The notes below the pieces were generated by a model, which was not told the origin of the DNA, did not search any database, and saw only the letters and a program-made list of their open reading frames with translations. The position numbers and the translations under genes were made by a program. A DNA stretch of 64,000 bases, taken from positions 1 to 64,000 of the forward strand of contig CAIXBB010000040.1 in assembly GCA_903917565.1 (NCBI GenBank), read 5' to 3'. This DNA comes from an uncultured cyanobacterium. Lineage in GTDB: Bacteria; Cyanobacteriota; Cyanobacteriia; PCC-6307; Cyanobiaceae. Positions 15,804 to 25,485 of the stretch are shown piece by piece. How positions within the stretch are numbered: position 1 is the first letter of the stretch; every line of letters starts with the position of its first letter.

Positions 15804-17021
15804 ATGGCGGCGGAGAGCACCCCAGAGGCGAATGACCCTCAGGGCACCCCTCTCTCTCCATCACCCCCGGCGCCGACGCCGCCCGCGTTCCGCCCTGGGC
15901 TTGAGGGGGTGCCGGCCACCCAGTCGGCCATCTGCGACATCGAGGGGCAACGGGGCCTGCTCACCTACCGGGGCTACCCCATCGAGCAGCTCGCCAACCA
16001 GAGCAGCTTCCTCGAAACCGCCTACCTGCTGATCTGGGGCGAGCTGCCGACGATCTTCCAGTTGCGGGAGTTCGAGCAGGAGGTGCAGATGCACCGACGG
16101 CTCAGCTTCCGGATCCGGGACATGATGAAGTGCTTCCCGGCCACGGGCCATCCCATGGATGCCCTGCAGGCCAGTGCGGCGTCCCTGGGGCTCTTCTATT
16201 CCCGGCGTGCCCTGTACGACCCCCAGTACATCGTCGATGCGGTGGTGCGGCTGATCGCCAAGATCCCCACGATGGTGGCGGCGTTCCAACTGATCCGGAA
16301 GGGCCAGGATCCGATCCAGCCCCGGGACGACCTGGCCTACTCGGCCAACTTCCTGTACATGCTCACCGAACGGGAGCCCGATCCTCTGGCGGCGCGGATC
16401 TTCGATGCCTGCCTGATCCTGCACGCCGAGCACAGCCTCAACGCCAGCACCTTCAGCGCCCGGGTCACCGCCAGCACCCTCACCGACCCCTACGCCGTGG
16501 TGGCTTCCGCCGTGGGCACCCTGGCCGGGCCCCTGCACGGCGGCGCCAACGAGGACGTGCTGGACATGCTCGATCAGATCGGCAGCATCGATCAGGTGGA
16601 ACCCTGGCTCGATCGGGCCATTGCCCAGAAGCAGAAGATCATGGGGTTTGGCCACCGCGAATACAGGGTCAAGGACCCCCGGGCCGTGATTCTGCAGGGC
16701 CTGGCCGAGGAGCTCTTCCAGCGTTTCGGCCACGACGCGATGTACGACGTGGCCCTCAAGCTCGAGGAAGTGGCCGAGCTGCGGCTGGGGCCGAAGGGGA
16801 TCTTCCCCAACGTCGACTTCTATTCCGGTCTGGTTTACCGAAAGCTCGGTATCCCCCGCGACCTGTTCACCCCCATCTTCGCCATCGCCCGTACGGCAGG
16901 ATGGCTGGCCCACTGGAAGGAACAATTGGGTGCCAACCGCATCTACCGTCCCTCGCAGATCTACACCGGTCCTGTTGAACGGGGCTGGCTTCCCCTGGAA
17001 AGCAGACCGGTTCCTGGCTGA
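15804..17021 (+). CDS. gltA: Citrate synthase
   Basis: Condenses acetyl-CoA with oxaloacetate to give citrate, the entry to the incomplete oxidative branch that feeds 2-oxoglutarate to nitrogen assimilation. The 405-residue protein shows YRGYPIEQLA, the CoA/oxaloacetate region GPLHGGANEDV, the catalytic-His motif GFGHREYR, and PNVDFYSG. A good ribosome site (CAGGAAG) precedes ATG 15804. The first 30 residues are a Pro-rich extension before the conserved part. It lies 40 bases upstream of ndhA. Confidence 0.95.
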   Translation: MAAESTPEANDPQGTPLSPSPPAPTPPAFRPGLEGVPATQSAICDIEGQRGLLTYRGYPIEQLANQSSFLETAYLLIWGELPTIFQLREFEQEVQMHRRLSFRIRDMMKCFPATGHPMDALQASAASLGLFYSRRALYDPQYIVDAVVRLIAKIPTMVAAFQLIRKGQDPIQPRDDLAYSANFLYMLTEREPDPLAARIFDACLILHAEHSLNASTFSARVTASTLTDPYAVVASAVGTLAGPLHGGANEDVLDMLDQIGSIDQVEPWLDRAIAQKQKIMGFGHREYRVKDPRAVILQGLAEELFQRFGHDAMYDVALKLEEVAELRLGPKGIFPNVDFYSGLVYRKLGIPRDLFTPIFAIARTAGWLAHWKEQLGANRIYRPSQIYTGPVERGWLPLESRPVPG

Positions 17022-17060
17022 CCCCATTTCCCCCTAGGTTCCCCCCACCGGAGATCTCTG

Positions 17061-18212
17061 ATGTTGTCCACTGGCCTATTGGGTGCCGCCGTCGCTCCCC
17101 CCGGTCTCGACCTCCAGTCGAGCTTCATCGACCTGGCCCAGGCCCTGGGGCTCACGCCCGGTGCGGCCCGCCTTCTGTGGCTGCCGCTGCCGATGGTCCT
17201 GGTGCTGGTGGGGGCCGTGGTCGGCGTCCTGGTGAGCGTCTGGCTGGAGCGGAAGATCTCGGCGGCGGTGCAGCAGCGCATCGGCCCCGAGTACGCCGGA
17301 GCCCTGGGCGTGCTTCAGCCCCTGGCCGATGGCCTCAAGCTGGTGTTCAAGGAAGACATCATCCCCGCCCGGGCCGATGGGGTGCTCTTCAGCCTCGGCC
17401 CCGTGCTGGTGGTGGTGCCGGTGATCCTGTCCTGGCTGGTGGTGCCCTTCGGCCAGAACCTGCTGATCAGCAACGTGGGCGTGGGGATCTTCCTGTGGAT
17501 CGCCCTGAGCAGCATCCAGCCCATCGGCCTGCTGATGAGCGGCTACTCCAGCAACAACAAATACTCCCTGCTCGGCGGCCTGCGGGCCGCGGCCCAGTCG
17601 ATCAGCTACGAGATCCCCCTGGCCCTGGCGGTGCTGGCGGTGGTGATGATGAGTAACTCCCTCAGCACCGTCGACATCGTCGCCCAGCAGACGGGGGCCG
17701 GCATCCTGAGCTGGAACATCTGGCGCCAGCCCGTCGGCTTCGTGATCTTCTGGATCTGTGCCCTGGCGGAGTGTGAGCGCCTTCCCTTCGACCTGCCGGA
17801 GGCCGAGGAGGAGCTGGTGGCGGGCTACCAGACGGAATACTCCGGCATGAAGTTCGCCCTGTTCTATCTGGGCAGTTACATCAACCTGGTGCTGTCGGCC
17901 CTGCTGGTGTCGGTGCTCTACCTGGGCGGCTGGAGTTTCCCAGTGCCCGTCGAGTGGATCACCGGCTGGCTGGGGGTCTCACCTGATTCCTCCCTGGTCC
18001 AGGTGATCACCGGATCGGTCGGCATCGTCAGCACGATCCTCAAGGCCTACCTGCTGGTGTTCTTCGCCATCCTGCTGCGCTGGACCACCCCACGGGTGCG
18101 CATCGACCAGCTGCTCGACCTCGGCTGGAAGTTCCTCCTGCCGATCGCCCTGGTCAACCTGCTGGTCACGGCCGGCCTCAAACTGGCCTTCCCGGTCGCC
18201 TTCGGCGGTTGA
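17061..18212 (+). CDS. ndhA: NAD(P)H-quinone oxidoreductase subunit 1
   Basis: NdhA is the membrane subunit at the joint between the peripheral arm and membrane arm of cyanobacterial NDH-1, forming part of the plastoquinone site. At 383 residues it has eight or so hydrophobic segments and the conserved loops [21 protein letters not shown] (in two adjoining pieces) and [19 protein letters not shown]. The N-terminal 35 residues before the first membrane helix are typical of cyanobacterial NdhA. It is first of four NDH-1 genes in the usual order A-I-G-E. Confidence 0.97.
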   Translation: MLSTGLLGAAVAPPGLDLQSSFIDLAQALGLTPGAARLLWLPLPMVLVLVGAVVGVLVSVWLERKISAAVQQRIGPEYAGALGVLQPLADGLKLVFKEDIIPARADGVLFSLGPVLVVVPVILSWLVVPFGQNLLISNVGVGIFLWIALSSIQPIGLLMSGYSSNNKYSLLGGLRAAAQSISYEIPLALAVLAVVMMSNSLSTVDIVAQQTGAGILSWNIWRQPVGFVIFWICALAECERLPFDLPEAEEELVAGYQTEYSGMKFALFYLGSYINLVLSALLVSVLYLGGWSFPVPVEWITGWLGVSPDSSLVQVITGSVGIVSTILKAYLLVFFAILLRWTTPRVRIDQLLDLGWKFLLPIALVNLLVTAGLKLAFPVAFGG

Positions 18213-18291
18213 ACCTGCTGTTCGGATACCAACAACCTGGCCCCCGGCGGGCCATCATGGTCCCCATCCCGTAACCCCCTCGCCCCCAGCC

Positions 18292-18924
18292 ATGTTCGGG
18301 TTTCTCAAGCAAGTCGGTGACTACACCCGAGAGGCGGTGAGCGCGGCCCAGACCATGACCCAGGGTCTGGCGGTCACCTTCGACCACCTGCGCCGCCGTC
18401 CGATCACGGTGCAGTATCCGTACGAGAAGCTGATCCCCTCCGAGCGTTACCGCGGGCGGATCCACTTCGAACTCGACAAGTGCATCTCCTGCGAGGTCTG
18501 TGTGCGGGTGTGCCCCATCAACCTGCCCGTGGTCGACTGGGTGATGAACACGGCCACCAAGAAGAAGGAGTTGCGCAATTACTCGATCGATTTCGGCGTG
18601 TGCATCTTCTGCGGTAACTGCGTGGAGTACTGCCCCACCAACTGCCTCTCCATGACCGAGGAGTACGAACTGGCGGCGTTCGACCGCCACAGCCTCAACT
18701 ACGACAATGTCGCCCTCGGTCGGCTGCCCACCAGCGTCACCTCCGATCCGGCGGTGTTCGCCCTGCGGGAGCTGGCCTATCTTCCCAAGGGCGCCATGGA
18801 TCCCCACGGGGTGCCCGCCAGCGAACCCCGGGCCGGCCAGCTGCCTTCCCAGGTGCTGGAATCCCTCCAGAAGGAGAAAGCCTCCAGCGGCGACGCCCCT
18901 TCCGACAGCACCGGAGTGTCCTGA
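18292..18924 (+). CDS. ndhI: NAD(P)H-quinone oxidoreductase subunit I (two 4Fe-4S clusters)
   Basis: NdhI carries electrons through the peripheral arm of NDH-1. Two ferredoxin motifs, [12 protein letters not shown] and [12 protein letters not shown], supply eight cysteines for two 4Fe-4S clusters. The protein has 210 residues with a poorly conserved, Ser/Ala-rich C-terminal tail. Its TGA overlaps the ndhG ATG by one base (TGATG), so the two are coupled. Confidence 0.97.
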   Translation: MFGFLKQVGDYTREAVSAAQTMTQGLAVTFDHLRRRPITVQYPYEKLIPSERYRGRIHFELDKCISCEVCVRVCPINLPVVDWVMNTATKKKELRNYSIDFGVCIFCGNCVEYCPTNCLSMTEEYELAAFDRHSLNYDNVALGRLPTSVTSDPAVFALRELAYLPKGAMDPHGVPASEPRAGQLPSQVLESLQKEKASSGDAPSDSTGVS

Positions 18925-19550
18925 TGTCGATCGCCTCCTCCACCCAGCAGATCTGCTTCCTTGTGCTATCGGCCACCACCGTGGTCGGCTCGCTCGGGGT
19001 CGTCCTGCTTCCCAACATCGTCTACTCCGCGTTCCTGCTCGGCGGCGTCTTTCTTTCGGTTGCCGGGCTGTATCTGCTGCTCAACGCCAGCTTCGTCGCG
19101 GCGGCCCAGATCCTCGTCTATGTGGGCGCCGTCAATGTCCTGATCCTGTTCGCGATCATGCTCGTGAACAAGCAGGAAACCCTCGCCGCGATCCCAGGCC
19201 TGCTGGTGCGTCGTCTGCTTTCGGGGGCGGTCTGCGTCGGCCTCTTCGCCCTGCTGCTGCGGGTGGCCCTCACCACCACCTGGGCGCTGCCGGGGCCCCC
19301 TCCCGTCGGCGAGGAGGCCACCATCCGCATCGGTGAGCACCTCTTCACCGACTATCTCCTGCCCTTCGAGCTGGCCTCGGTGCTCCTGCTGATGGCGATG
19401 ATCGGTGCCATCGTTCTGGCCCGTCGCGACGTCTTCAGTACCGACGTGATCACCGGTGAACCGGCCGATCAGGGGTTGATCGAGAAGGATCGAACCCCCC
19501 TGCTGATCGAGAAGTCCGCCAACGAGCCCACCCTCCTTTCCAAGCCATGA
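18924..19550 (+). CDS. ndhG: NAD(P)H-quinone oxidoreductase subunit 6
   Basis: A 208-residue membrane subunit of the NDH-1 arm with five hydrophobic segments and the conserved [20 protein letters not shown] region, seen in ND6/NuoJ relatives. The C-terminal 40 residues are hydrophilic. The start overlaps ndhI by one base and the stop overlaps ndhE by four (ATGA). Confidence 0.96.
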   Translation: MSIASSTQQICFLVLSATTVVGSLGVVLLPNIVYSAFLLGGVFLSVAGLYLLLNASFVAAAQILVYVGAVNVLILFAIMLVNKQETLAAIPGLLVRRLLSGAVCVGLFALLLRVALTTTWALPGPPPVGEEATIRIGEHLFTDYLLPFELASVLLLMAMIGAIVLARRDVFSTDVITGEPADQGLIEKDRTPLLIEKSANEPTLLSKP

Positions 19551-19876
19551 GCACCGACCTCGCGTCTCCGATCCCTCTCGAGGCCTTTCTCACCATCGCG
19601 GCGCTGCTCTTCTGTGTCGGCGTCTGGGGGCTGATCAACAGCCGCAACGCCGTGCGGGTGCTGATGAGCATCGAGTTGATGCTGAATGCCGTCAACATCA
19701 ACCTGATGGCCTTCTCCAACTATCTCGATGGCCAGCTCATCCGCGGCCAGGTGTTCGCCATCTTCGTGATCACCGTGGCGGCCGCCGAGGCGGCCGTCGG
19801 CCTGGCCATCCTGCTGTCTCTCTACCGCAACCGCGAAACGGTCGACATGGAGCGCTTCAACCTGTTGCGCTGGTAG
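19547..19876 (+). CDS. ndhE: NAD(P)H-quinone oxidoreductase subunit 4L
   Basis: A 109-residue protein with three membrane helices, homologous to NuoK/ND4L. The family signature [20 protein letters not shown] contains the conserved Glu in the membrane. [18 protein letters not shown] has the second conserved acidic residue. It is the last gene of the ndhAIGE unit, 27 bases before nadK. Confidence 0.96.
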   Translation: MSTDLASPIPLEAFLTIAALLFCVGVWGLINSRNAVRVLMSIELMLNAVNINLMAFSNYLDGQLIRGQVFAIFVITVAAAEAAVGLAILLSLYRNRETVDMERFNLLRW

Positions 19877-19903
19877 CGGTGCACGCTTCGCGGGATCCGG
19901 CCC

Positions 19904-20905
19904 ATGCGGCTTGAGAGGGTCTGGCTGATCCTTCGCAAAGGCAGCCAGGCTGCTCAGCGCCAGGCCCGCCGCTGTGCCCAGGATCTGCGTTCCCAGGGGG
20001 TCATCGTCACCACCGCCCTCAGCGGCCTGGGGCTGAATCCCTTCCCTGGCCTCCTGGCCACCGAAGCCGAACTTCCGGATCTGGCCGTGGTGCTGGGCGG
20101 CGATGGCACCGTCCTGGCGGCCGCCCGCCACCTGGCCAGCTTCGCCGTCCCGGTGCTCAGCTTCAACGTAGGCGGCCACCTGGGCTTTCTCACCCATGAG
20201 AGGCGCCTGCTGCGGCTGCGGGGGGAGGCCAGCGGGGAAGGCGGCGGGGAGGGTGGCAGCCAGGATCCTGACGACAACCTCTGGCAACGCCTGCGGGACG
20301 ACCGCTTCGCGATCGAGAAGCGCATGATGCTGGAAGCTCGGATCGACCGGGGGGACGGCGTCCAGCAGGAGGGCGACCATCCCGCCGACGGCGATCTGAA
20401 CGGGGTTGGCGATGGCCCCCATGGAGCCCTCAACGACTTCTACTTCCGCCCCAGCCTCGATGAGCTCTCGCCCACCTGCATGCTGGAGCTGGAGATCGAC
20501 GGGGAGGTGGTGGATCAGTACCGAGGCGACGGCCTGATCATCGCCACACCCACCGGTTCCACGGGCTATGCAATGGCGGCCGGCGGACCGATCCTGCATC
20601 CGGGCCTTGAGGCGATCGTGGTCACGCCGATCTGCCCGATGAGCCTCTCCAGCCGGGCCGTGGTGGTCCCGCCAGGGTCCAGGCTGTCGGTGTGGCCCCT
20701 GGGGGAGGCCAGCCGTCGGGTGAAGCTCTGGAAGGACGGCGCCCATGCCACCGTGCTGGAACCCGGTGATCGCTGCGTCCTGCAGCGGGGTCGCCATCCG
20801 GTGCTGATGCTCCAGTTGGAGCAGAGCCCCTCGTACTACAGCACCCTCACCCACAAGCTCCACTGGGCCGGCAGCCTCATCGCCGGCGAACCGTCCCGCA
20901 ACTGA
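19904..20905 (+). CDS. nadK: NAD kinase
   Basis: Phosphorylates NAD to NADP using ATP. Motifs: GGDGT at 65-69 (nucleotide site), NVGGHLGFL, and [19 protein letters not shown] (the conserved NAD-binding region). Its 333 residues exceed the usual 300 or so because of two Gly/Asp-rich low-complexity insertions, around residues 108-125 and 150-172. They lie between the GGDGT domain and the second domain and are probably surface loops. The position right behind ndhE fits the conserved cyanobacterial order ndhAIGE-nadK as I recall it. Confidence 0.93.
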   Translation: MRLERVWLILRKGSQAAQRQARRCAQDLRSQGVIVTTALSGLGLNPFPGLLATEAELPDLAVVLGGDGTVLAAARHLASFAVPVLSFNVGGHLGFLTHERRLLRLRGEASGEGGGEGGSQDPDDNLWQRLRDDRFAIEKRMMLEARIDRGDGVQQEGDHPADGDLNGVGDGPHGALNDFYFRPSLDELSPTCMLELEIDGEVVDQYRGDGLIIATPTGSTGYAMAAGGPILHPGLEAIVVTPICPMSLSSRAVVVPPGSRLSVWPLGEASRRVKLWKDGAHATVLEPGDRCVLQRGRHPVLMLQLEQSPSYYSTLTHKLHWAGSLIAGEPSRN

Positions 20906-20942
20906 TCAGCTCCGTTCCCCTGCCCCGACGCGTCATACCCCC

Positions 20943-21491
20943 ATGGCCCTGGAAATCGAGCGCCGCTTCCTCGTCAGCGGCGACCAGTGGCGTTCCCATG
21001 TGCAGGGGTCCAGGGCGATCCGCCAGGGCTATCTGGCGACCGGGAACGGGGAGCTCACCCTGCGGGTGCGGCTGGCCCGGCCGCCCGTGGGCGCCATGGA
21101 GGCCCACCTCACCCTCAAGCTGCCGGCCTTCGGCGTGGCCGCGGAACCCCCGCCCGGTGAGGCCCTGACGCGGCAGGAGTACGAGTACCAGATCCCAGCC
21201 CTCGATGCTGAGGCCCTGCTGGAGTGCAGCGCCCATCGGCTGAGCAAGACGCGTTTCGACCTGGATCTGCCAGGCGGCGACTGGGTGCTGGATGTGTTCG
21301 AGGATGTCAATGCCCCCCTTGTGGTGGCGGAGGTGGAGCTGGAACGGGCCGATCAGGCGGTGACCATTCCAGCCTGGTGTTCCAGGGAGATCACCGGCCG
21401 CCGCGAACTCAGCAATGCCGCGCTGGCTCACCGTCCCCTGGAGGTGTGGCCGGAGGACGAACGGGAGGCGCTGCTGCCCAGGGGCTGCTGA
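20943..21491 (+). CDS. CYTH-domain protein, probable inorganic triphosphatase
   Basis: A 182-residue triphosphate tunnel metalloenzyme. It opens with EIERRFLV, the ExExK-type metal and phosphate motif with Arg in place of Lys. Further tunnel residues are suggested by LTLRVRLA, LTLKLP, KTRFDLDLP and VAEVELE. Bacterial members hydrolyse tripolyphosphate or act on ATP. The substrate here cannot be told from sequence. It is the last plus-strand gene before convergent pedR, two bases away. Confidence 0.85.
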   Translation: MALEIERRFLVSGDQWRSHVQGSRAIRQGYLATGNGELTLRVRLARPPVGAMEAHLTLKLPAFGVAAEPPPGEALTRQEYEYQIPALDAEALLECSAHRLSKTRFDLDLPGGDWVLDVFEDVNAPLVVAEVELERADQAVTIPAWCSREITGRRELSNAALAHRPLEVWPEDEREALLPRGC

Positions 21492-21493
21492 GA

Positions 21494-21856
21494 TCAGCCG
21501 AGCCTTGTCGCCTCGACATGGGGGAGAGTGCAGCAGTTGAAACCGTCGCGACAGATCTTGCCGTGGTCCATGGCCCAGTTCACCAGGGCCACCCGGTTTT
21601 TGGCACCTGTCTTGGTGAAGATGTTGCTGACGTGGTTGTCGACGGTGCGCTTGCTGATGGTCAGCTGGCCGGCGATCTCGAGATTGGTCAGGCCGGTGGC
21701 CACCAGCTCGATGATCTCGAGCTCCCGTTCCGATAACTCGCTGCGTGGATGCACAATGGGCCGCTCCAGGGTCGGGGGCATGGATGGTGCCGGGGGCCTG
21801 TGTTCAGCCATCGGCTCCTCGGCGGGTCCTTCCACTCTAGGCAGCGGCTGATCCAT
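21494..21856 (-). CDS. pedR: PedR-like small LuxR-type regulator
   Basis: A 120-residue protein made almost entirely of a LuxR-type helix-turn-helix (ELSERELEIIELVATGLTN, then ISKRTVDNHVSNIF) with no receiver domain. It ends in a tail with conserved cysteines (ICRDGFNCCTLP). This matches PedR of Synechocystis (Ssl0564), a redox-responsive regulator that answers photosynthetic electron transport via thioredoxin. ATG 21856 gives a 35-residue weakly conserved leader. ATG 21811 or 21781 are possible shorter starts. Only 26 bases separate it from divergent metF, so the two must share control DNA. Confidence 0.82.
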   Translation of the reverse strand: MDQPLPRVEGPAEEPMAEHRPPAPSMPPTLERPIVHPRSELSERELEIIELVATGLTNLEIAGQLTISKRTVDNHVSNIFTKTGAKNRVALVNWAMDHGKICRDGFNCCTLPHVEATRLG

Positions 21857-21882
21857 GATGACCTCTGTCCTGGAGATGGCCG

Positions 21883-22815
21883 TTGCAGCTTCGAGAGGCC
21901 CTGGCGGAAGGCCGGTTCGCCATCACCGCGGAAGTGACACCGCCCCGTGGGGGCAATGCCTGCCGCACTCTCGAGGCCGCGACGACACTGCGGGGCCTTG
22001 TGCAGGCGGTCAACGTCACCGACGGCAGCCGGGCAGTGATGCGGATGAGCAGCCTGGCGATGTGCCGCCTGCTGCTGGAGGCCGGCATCGAGCCGGTGCT
22101 GCAGATGACCTGCCGCGATCGCAACCGCATCGCCCTCCAGGCCGACCTGCTCGGCGCCCACGCCCTCGGCATCCACAACCTGCTCTGCCTGACCGGTGAC
22201 CCGGTGCGGGCAGGGGATCAGCCCGGGGTTCGACCGGTGAATGAACTCGAGGCGGTGCGGCTGCTGCAGCTGGTGCGGGCCTTGAACGCCGGCGAGGATC
22301 CGGTGAAGGGGAACCTGCCCGATGGGGCCACGGCGCTCTTCCCCGGGGCTGCCGCCGATCCCCAGTCGCCCAGCTGGAGCGGACTGCGCTCCAGGGTGCG
22401 GCGCAAGCAGCAGGCCGGAGCCCGCTTTCTCCAGACCCAGATGGTGATGGACACGGACTGCCTGCGCCGGTTCGTGGAAGAGATCACCGCCCCGCTGGGA
22501 CTGCCGGTGCTGGCCGGGGTGTTTCTGCTCAAGTCGGCACGCAATGCCCAGTTCATCAACCGCGTGGTGCCCGGGGCCCGAATCCCCCAATTCCTGATCG
22601 ATCGCCTCGCCGGTGCCGCGGATCCGGCGGCGGAGGGCGTGGCGATCGCCGCCGAACAGGTGGCGGCCTACCGGTCCATCGCCCAGGGGGTGCATCTGAT
22701 GGCCATCAAGGCCGAGCACCGCATCCCCCAGATCCTTCGGCTGGCGGGCCTAGGGGACGCCGCTGGCGGCGAGGTCGGTGCCGAGCAGCTCGGCCATGGC
22801 CTTCTGCTGCGGTGA
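21883..22815 (+). CDS. metF: Methylenetetrahydrofolate reductase
   Basis: Reduces 5,10-methylene-THF to 5-methyl-THF for methionine synthesis. The 310-residue TIM barrel shows ITAEVTPPRG, VNVTDGSRAVMRMSS, LQMTCRDRNR, LLCLTGDP and the flavin-proximal FLQTQMVMD. The start is TTG 21883 behind a GGAG ribosome site. The last 22 codons overlap, tail to tail, the end of the nucleotidyltransferase gene on the other strand. The C-terminal tail after RLAGLGD is probably not conserved. Confidence 0.92.
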   Translation: MQLREALAEGRFAITAEVTPPRGGNACRTLEAATTLRGLVQAVNVTDGSRAVMRMSSLAMCRLLLEAGIEPVLQMTCRDRNRIALQADLLGAHALGIHNLLCLTGDPVRAGDQPGVRPVNELEAVRLLQLVRALNAGEDPVKGNLPDGATALFPGAAADPQSPSWSGLRSRVRRKQQAGARFLQTQMVMDTDCLRRFVEEITAPLGLPVLAGVFLLKSARNAQFINRVVPGARIPQFLIDRLAGAADPAAEGVAIAAEQVAAYRSIAQGVHLMAIKAEHRIPQILRLAGLGDAAGGEVGAEQLGHGLLLR

Positions 22816-23931
22816 GGGGGTGCCCACGTCCTGGCGGCGGGAGTCGGTGATCAGCCAGTCGAGGGCGGCTTCCTGGAGATCGAAATGGTCGCCGTTGCGA
22901 TCGACGCAATAGCGGCCGTAGACCAGCTTCTCGACGAGCTGTACGCCGGCGCCGATGCGGGAATAATCAAAGATGATCGAGTTGTCGATCGTGGCCCCTT
23001 CACAGATGTGGCAGCTCGGACCGATCATGGCCGGACCGATGATGGTCACGCCGTTCTCGATGCGGGTCATGCCGCCCACGTAGATGGGCCCCTCGACATG
23101 GATCTTGTCCCAGTCCGCCGCCACGTTCAGGCCGGCGTAGATCCCAGGTCGCACCTCCTTGCCTGGAATCTGCACCTGGCGCACGTGCCCTTGCAGGACG
23201 CTGCGGATCGCCTGCCAGTAATCCGGCACCTTGCCGATGTCGACCCACTCGAATTCCATGGGAAGCGCATAGAAGGGGGCCCCGGATTCCACCAGCCTGG
23301 GGAACAGATCAGCGGCGATGTCGAAGGGCTCCCCGCTGGGGATGAAGTTGAGGACCTCCGGTTCGAAGATGTAGATGCCCGTGTTGATCATGTCGCTGGC
23401 GGCCTCTTCCACCGACGGCTTCTCCTGGAAGGAGAGCACCCGCCCGGCCTCGTCGGTCACCACCACCCCGTAACTGCTGACCTGGTCGCGGGGTACCCGC
23501 TTGGTGATCAAACTGGCCATCGCCCCCTTCTCCCGATGGCGCCGTACGGCTTCGGTGAGGTCGAGGTCGATCAGGGCATCGCCGCAGAGCACAACGAAGG
23601 TGTCGTCGAAAAAGGCCTGGAAGTCCTGAATCTTCTTCAGGCCACCGGCCGATCCCATGGCTTCACCGATCAGCTCCCCATCCTTGATGCGGCCCTCGAA
23701 GCTGTAGCCGATCTGGACATCGAAGCGCTGCCCATCACGGAAGTAGTTCTCGATCTCCTCCGACAGGTGGGAGACGTTGACCATGATTTCGTTGAAGCCG
23801 TGCTCCCGGAGCAATTCGAGCAGAAACTCCATCACGGGTTTCTGAAGGATCGGAATCATCGGCTTGGGGGTGGTGTGCGTGATCGGACGCACCCGAGTTC
23901 CCTTGCCTGCCGCCAGGATCATCGCCTTCAT
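22750..23931 (-). CDS. NDP-sugar pyrophosphorylase (mannose-1-phosphate guanylyltransferase-like)
   Basis: The N-terminal domain is a sugar-phosphate nucleotidyltransferase: LAAGKGTRVRPITHTTPKP (8-26), VLCGDALIDLDL with the metal-binding Asp, and FEWVDIGKVPDYW. The C-terminal third has hexapeptide left-handed beta-helix repeats (IENGVTIIGPAMIGP, GATIDNSIIFD). ATG 23931 is chosen because the signature begins there, giving 393 residues. The product, probably GDP-mannose or another NDP-sugar, would feed surface polysaccharide. The exact sugar is unresolved. The 3' end overlaps metF by 66 bases. Confidence 0.88.
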   Translation of the reverse strand: MKAMILAAGKGTRVRPITHTTPKPMIPILQKPVMEFLLELLREHGFNEIMVNVSHLSEEIENYFRDGQRFDVQIGYSFEGRIKDGELIGEAMGSAGGLKKIQDFQAFFDDTFVVLCGDALIDLDLTEAVRRHREKGAMASLITKRVPRDQVSSYGVVVTDEAGRVLSFQEKPSVEEAASDMINTGIYIFEPEVLNFIPSGEPFDIAADLFPRLVESGAPFYALPMEFEWVDIGKVPDYWQAIRSVLQGHVRQVQIPGKEVRPGIYAGLNVAADWDKIHVEGPIYVGGMTRIENGVTIIGPAMIGPSCHICEGATIDNSIIFDYSRIGAGVQLVEKLVYGRYCVDRNGDHFDLQEAALDWLITDSRRQDVGTPSPQQKAMAELLGTDLAASGVP

Positions 23932-23978
23932 CGGCGTCGTTTCATGTCGGTGGTGAACACCCACCCTAAGGAGAAAAC

Positions 23979-24881
23979 TCAGGCTGCCACTGCTTCCCGA
24001 GCCGGCCCCCTATCTGACCCCTGCAGCGGCAGACGCGGCAGGCTGAGCGCTTCGCCCCTTTCCTCGCTGCGACGACGCAAACTGAGGGGTCCGTAAAGGC
24101 CGCCCGCCTGCTCCAGCTCCACCTTGCCCTGGGAAGAAAGGAACAGCAGGGCCCAGAACACCCCCACCCGGTCCCGGTCCAGGTCCTCGTCCGCCGGCGA
24201 GGCGGCGGGTGTGCTTTCGACGGCCTCGGCCCAGGCGCCCACCAGGGCATCGAAGGCCACCCATTCGAGGCTCTCGGCGGTGGGCGTCCACTGCTGCAGG
24301 AAGCGGCTGAGGGCGGCGGTGGTCTCCGGCAGTTTCTCCCTGTGGGCCAGGGAGGCCACCTGGGCGATCGCGGCCCGTTCGCTATAGCGGCGGGCGCGGG
24401 GCCTGTGGCGCCCTTCCCCCCCGTCCTGCTCGAGCCGCTCGGCGATGTCCTCGAGCTGCCGGATCAGTTCCCCCAGGGTGACGGGGCGTTGCAAGGGCGG
24501 AGGCGCCACAGGGCGGCGTTGCAGGTGCCTCTCCGGTCGCCGGGGCAACACCATGGCTCCGGGCTCCCAGCCGTCGTCGTCCTCGGCGGAGAAGGGGTCC
24601 TCCAGCAGCGGTTCGGGAGGGAATGTGGCCGACTCCAGCAGTTCCGCCTTGAGCCCCACCAGCACCGAAGCCGCCAGGAAGGCCTCGCTGGACTCCGCCA
24701 GATCCCGTTCGTAGCTCCCCCCCTGGGGAGCCAGACGCCTGGGCAGTTCAATGCGCTGGCGCAGCTGGTCTAGGAAGCCGTCGACGACGGCGATCACATC
24801 CACATCCCAGGGGTCGATGTCGCCCCGTTCGGCCGCGTCCTGGAGCAACCGGATGGCGAGTCTGGCGCCCGCTTCTGCCAC
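23979..24881 (-). CDS. scpA: Segregation and condensation protein ScpA
   Basis: The kleisin subunit of the SMC-ScpA-ScpB complex that compacts and separates chromosomes. LAIRLLQDAAERGDIDPWDVDV and IAVVDGFLDQLRQRI give the N-terminal SMC-binding helix region. The C-terminal VGVFWALLFLSSQGKVELEQ is the winged helix. The middle is acidic and Pro-rich. I chose GTG 24881 because AGGA precedes it at a good distance. TTG 24917 in the same frame would add 12 residues. It lies 47 bases upstream of the nucleotidyltransferase gene. Confidence 0.9.
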   Translation of the reverse strand: MAEAGARLAIRLLQDAAERGDIDPWDVDVIAVVDGFLDQLRQRIELPRRLAPQGGSYERDLAESSEAFLAASVLVGLKAELLESATFPPEPLLEDPFSAEDDDGWEPGAMVLPRRPERHLQRRPVAPPPLQRPVTLGELIRQLEDIAERLEQDGGEGRHRPRARRYSERAAIAQVASLAHREKLPETTAALSRFLQQWTPTAESLEWVAFDALVGAWAEAVESTPAASPADEDLDRDRVGVFWALLFLSSQGKVELEQAGGLYGPLSLRRRSEERGEALSLPRLPLQGSDRGPAREAVAA

Positions 24882-24977
24882 GCGCGATGTCCTGCTCGGG
24901 GGGCCTTCCAGGCGCAAGCTACCGGCTGCGGCCGGATGGCACCAGTCGCGGTGATCACCGAAACGGCTCCAGTGGCC

Positions 24978-25370
24978 TCAGTCAGCGGCCAGCGACAGGC
25001 TCTCCTCGCTTTCGTCCGTGGGGGATGGGGCCGAACTCTCCCCGGCCGCCGGCAGCAGTCCGAGCTGGGCGTCCACGGTGGCCCGGTAGCGGCGCAGATC
25101 GTTTTCCAGTTCGCTGATCCGCACCTGCTGGGCCTCCGCTTCGCCGTTGTTCTGCAGGGTTTCCACCTTCCGCACCACCCCGCTCCAGACGGCATAGATC
25201 CAGGCGGCGGTGGCGCCAAGGCCGCCCACCACGAGCAGGAGGGCGGCCAGGGGCAGGGTGGTGCTCACTCCCGGCAGGAAATGCACCGTGGTGGCCGTGG
25301 TGTTCTCCAGGGTGAACATCACCGTGGCCAGGCCGAAGCTGAAGATCAGAACGAAATTGACCTGCCGCAT
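24978..25370 (-). CDS. LapA-domain (DUF1049) inner-membrane protein
   Basis: A 130-residue protein with two membrane helices (about 2-20 and 40-62), followed by a coiled-coil segment (VRKVETLQNNGEAEAQQVRISELENDLR, in overlapping heptads) and an acidic tail. The hairpin plus coiled coil is the LapA/YciS plan, known in enteric bacteria as part of lipopolysaccharide assembly control. The role in cyanobacteria is unknown. ATG 25370. Confidence 0.75.
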   Translation of the reverse strand: MRQVNFVLIFSFGLATVMFTLENTTATTVHFLPGVSTTLPLAALLLVVGGLGATAAWIYAVWSGVVRKVETLQNNGEAEAQQVRISELENDLRRYRATVDAQLGLLPAAGESSAPSPTDESEESLSLAAD

Positions 25371-25485
25371 GGAGAGCCTCGCTGTGCGATGGAGGAGCGT
25401 AGGCATCCTCCCCGCAGGACGGGGGCATCGCCTGGGATCAGCGCAGAGTTTCGTAACCGGCCCCCTGGGTCGAGAGATCCGGGCT

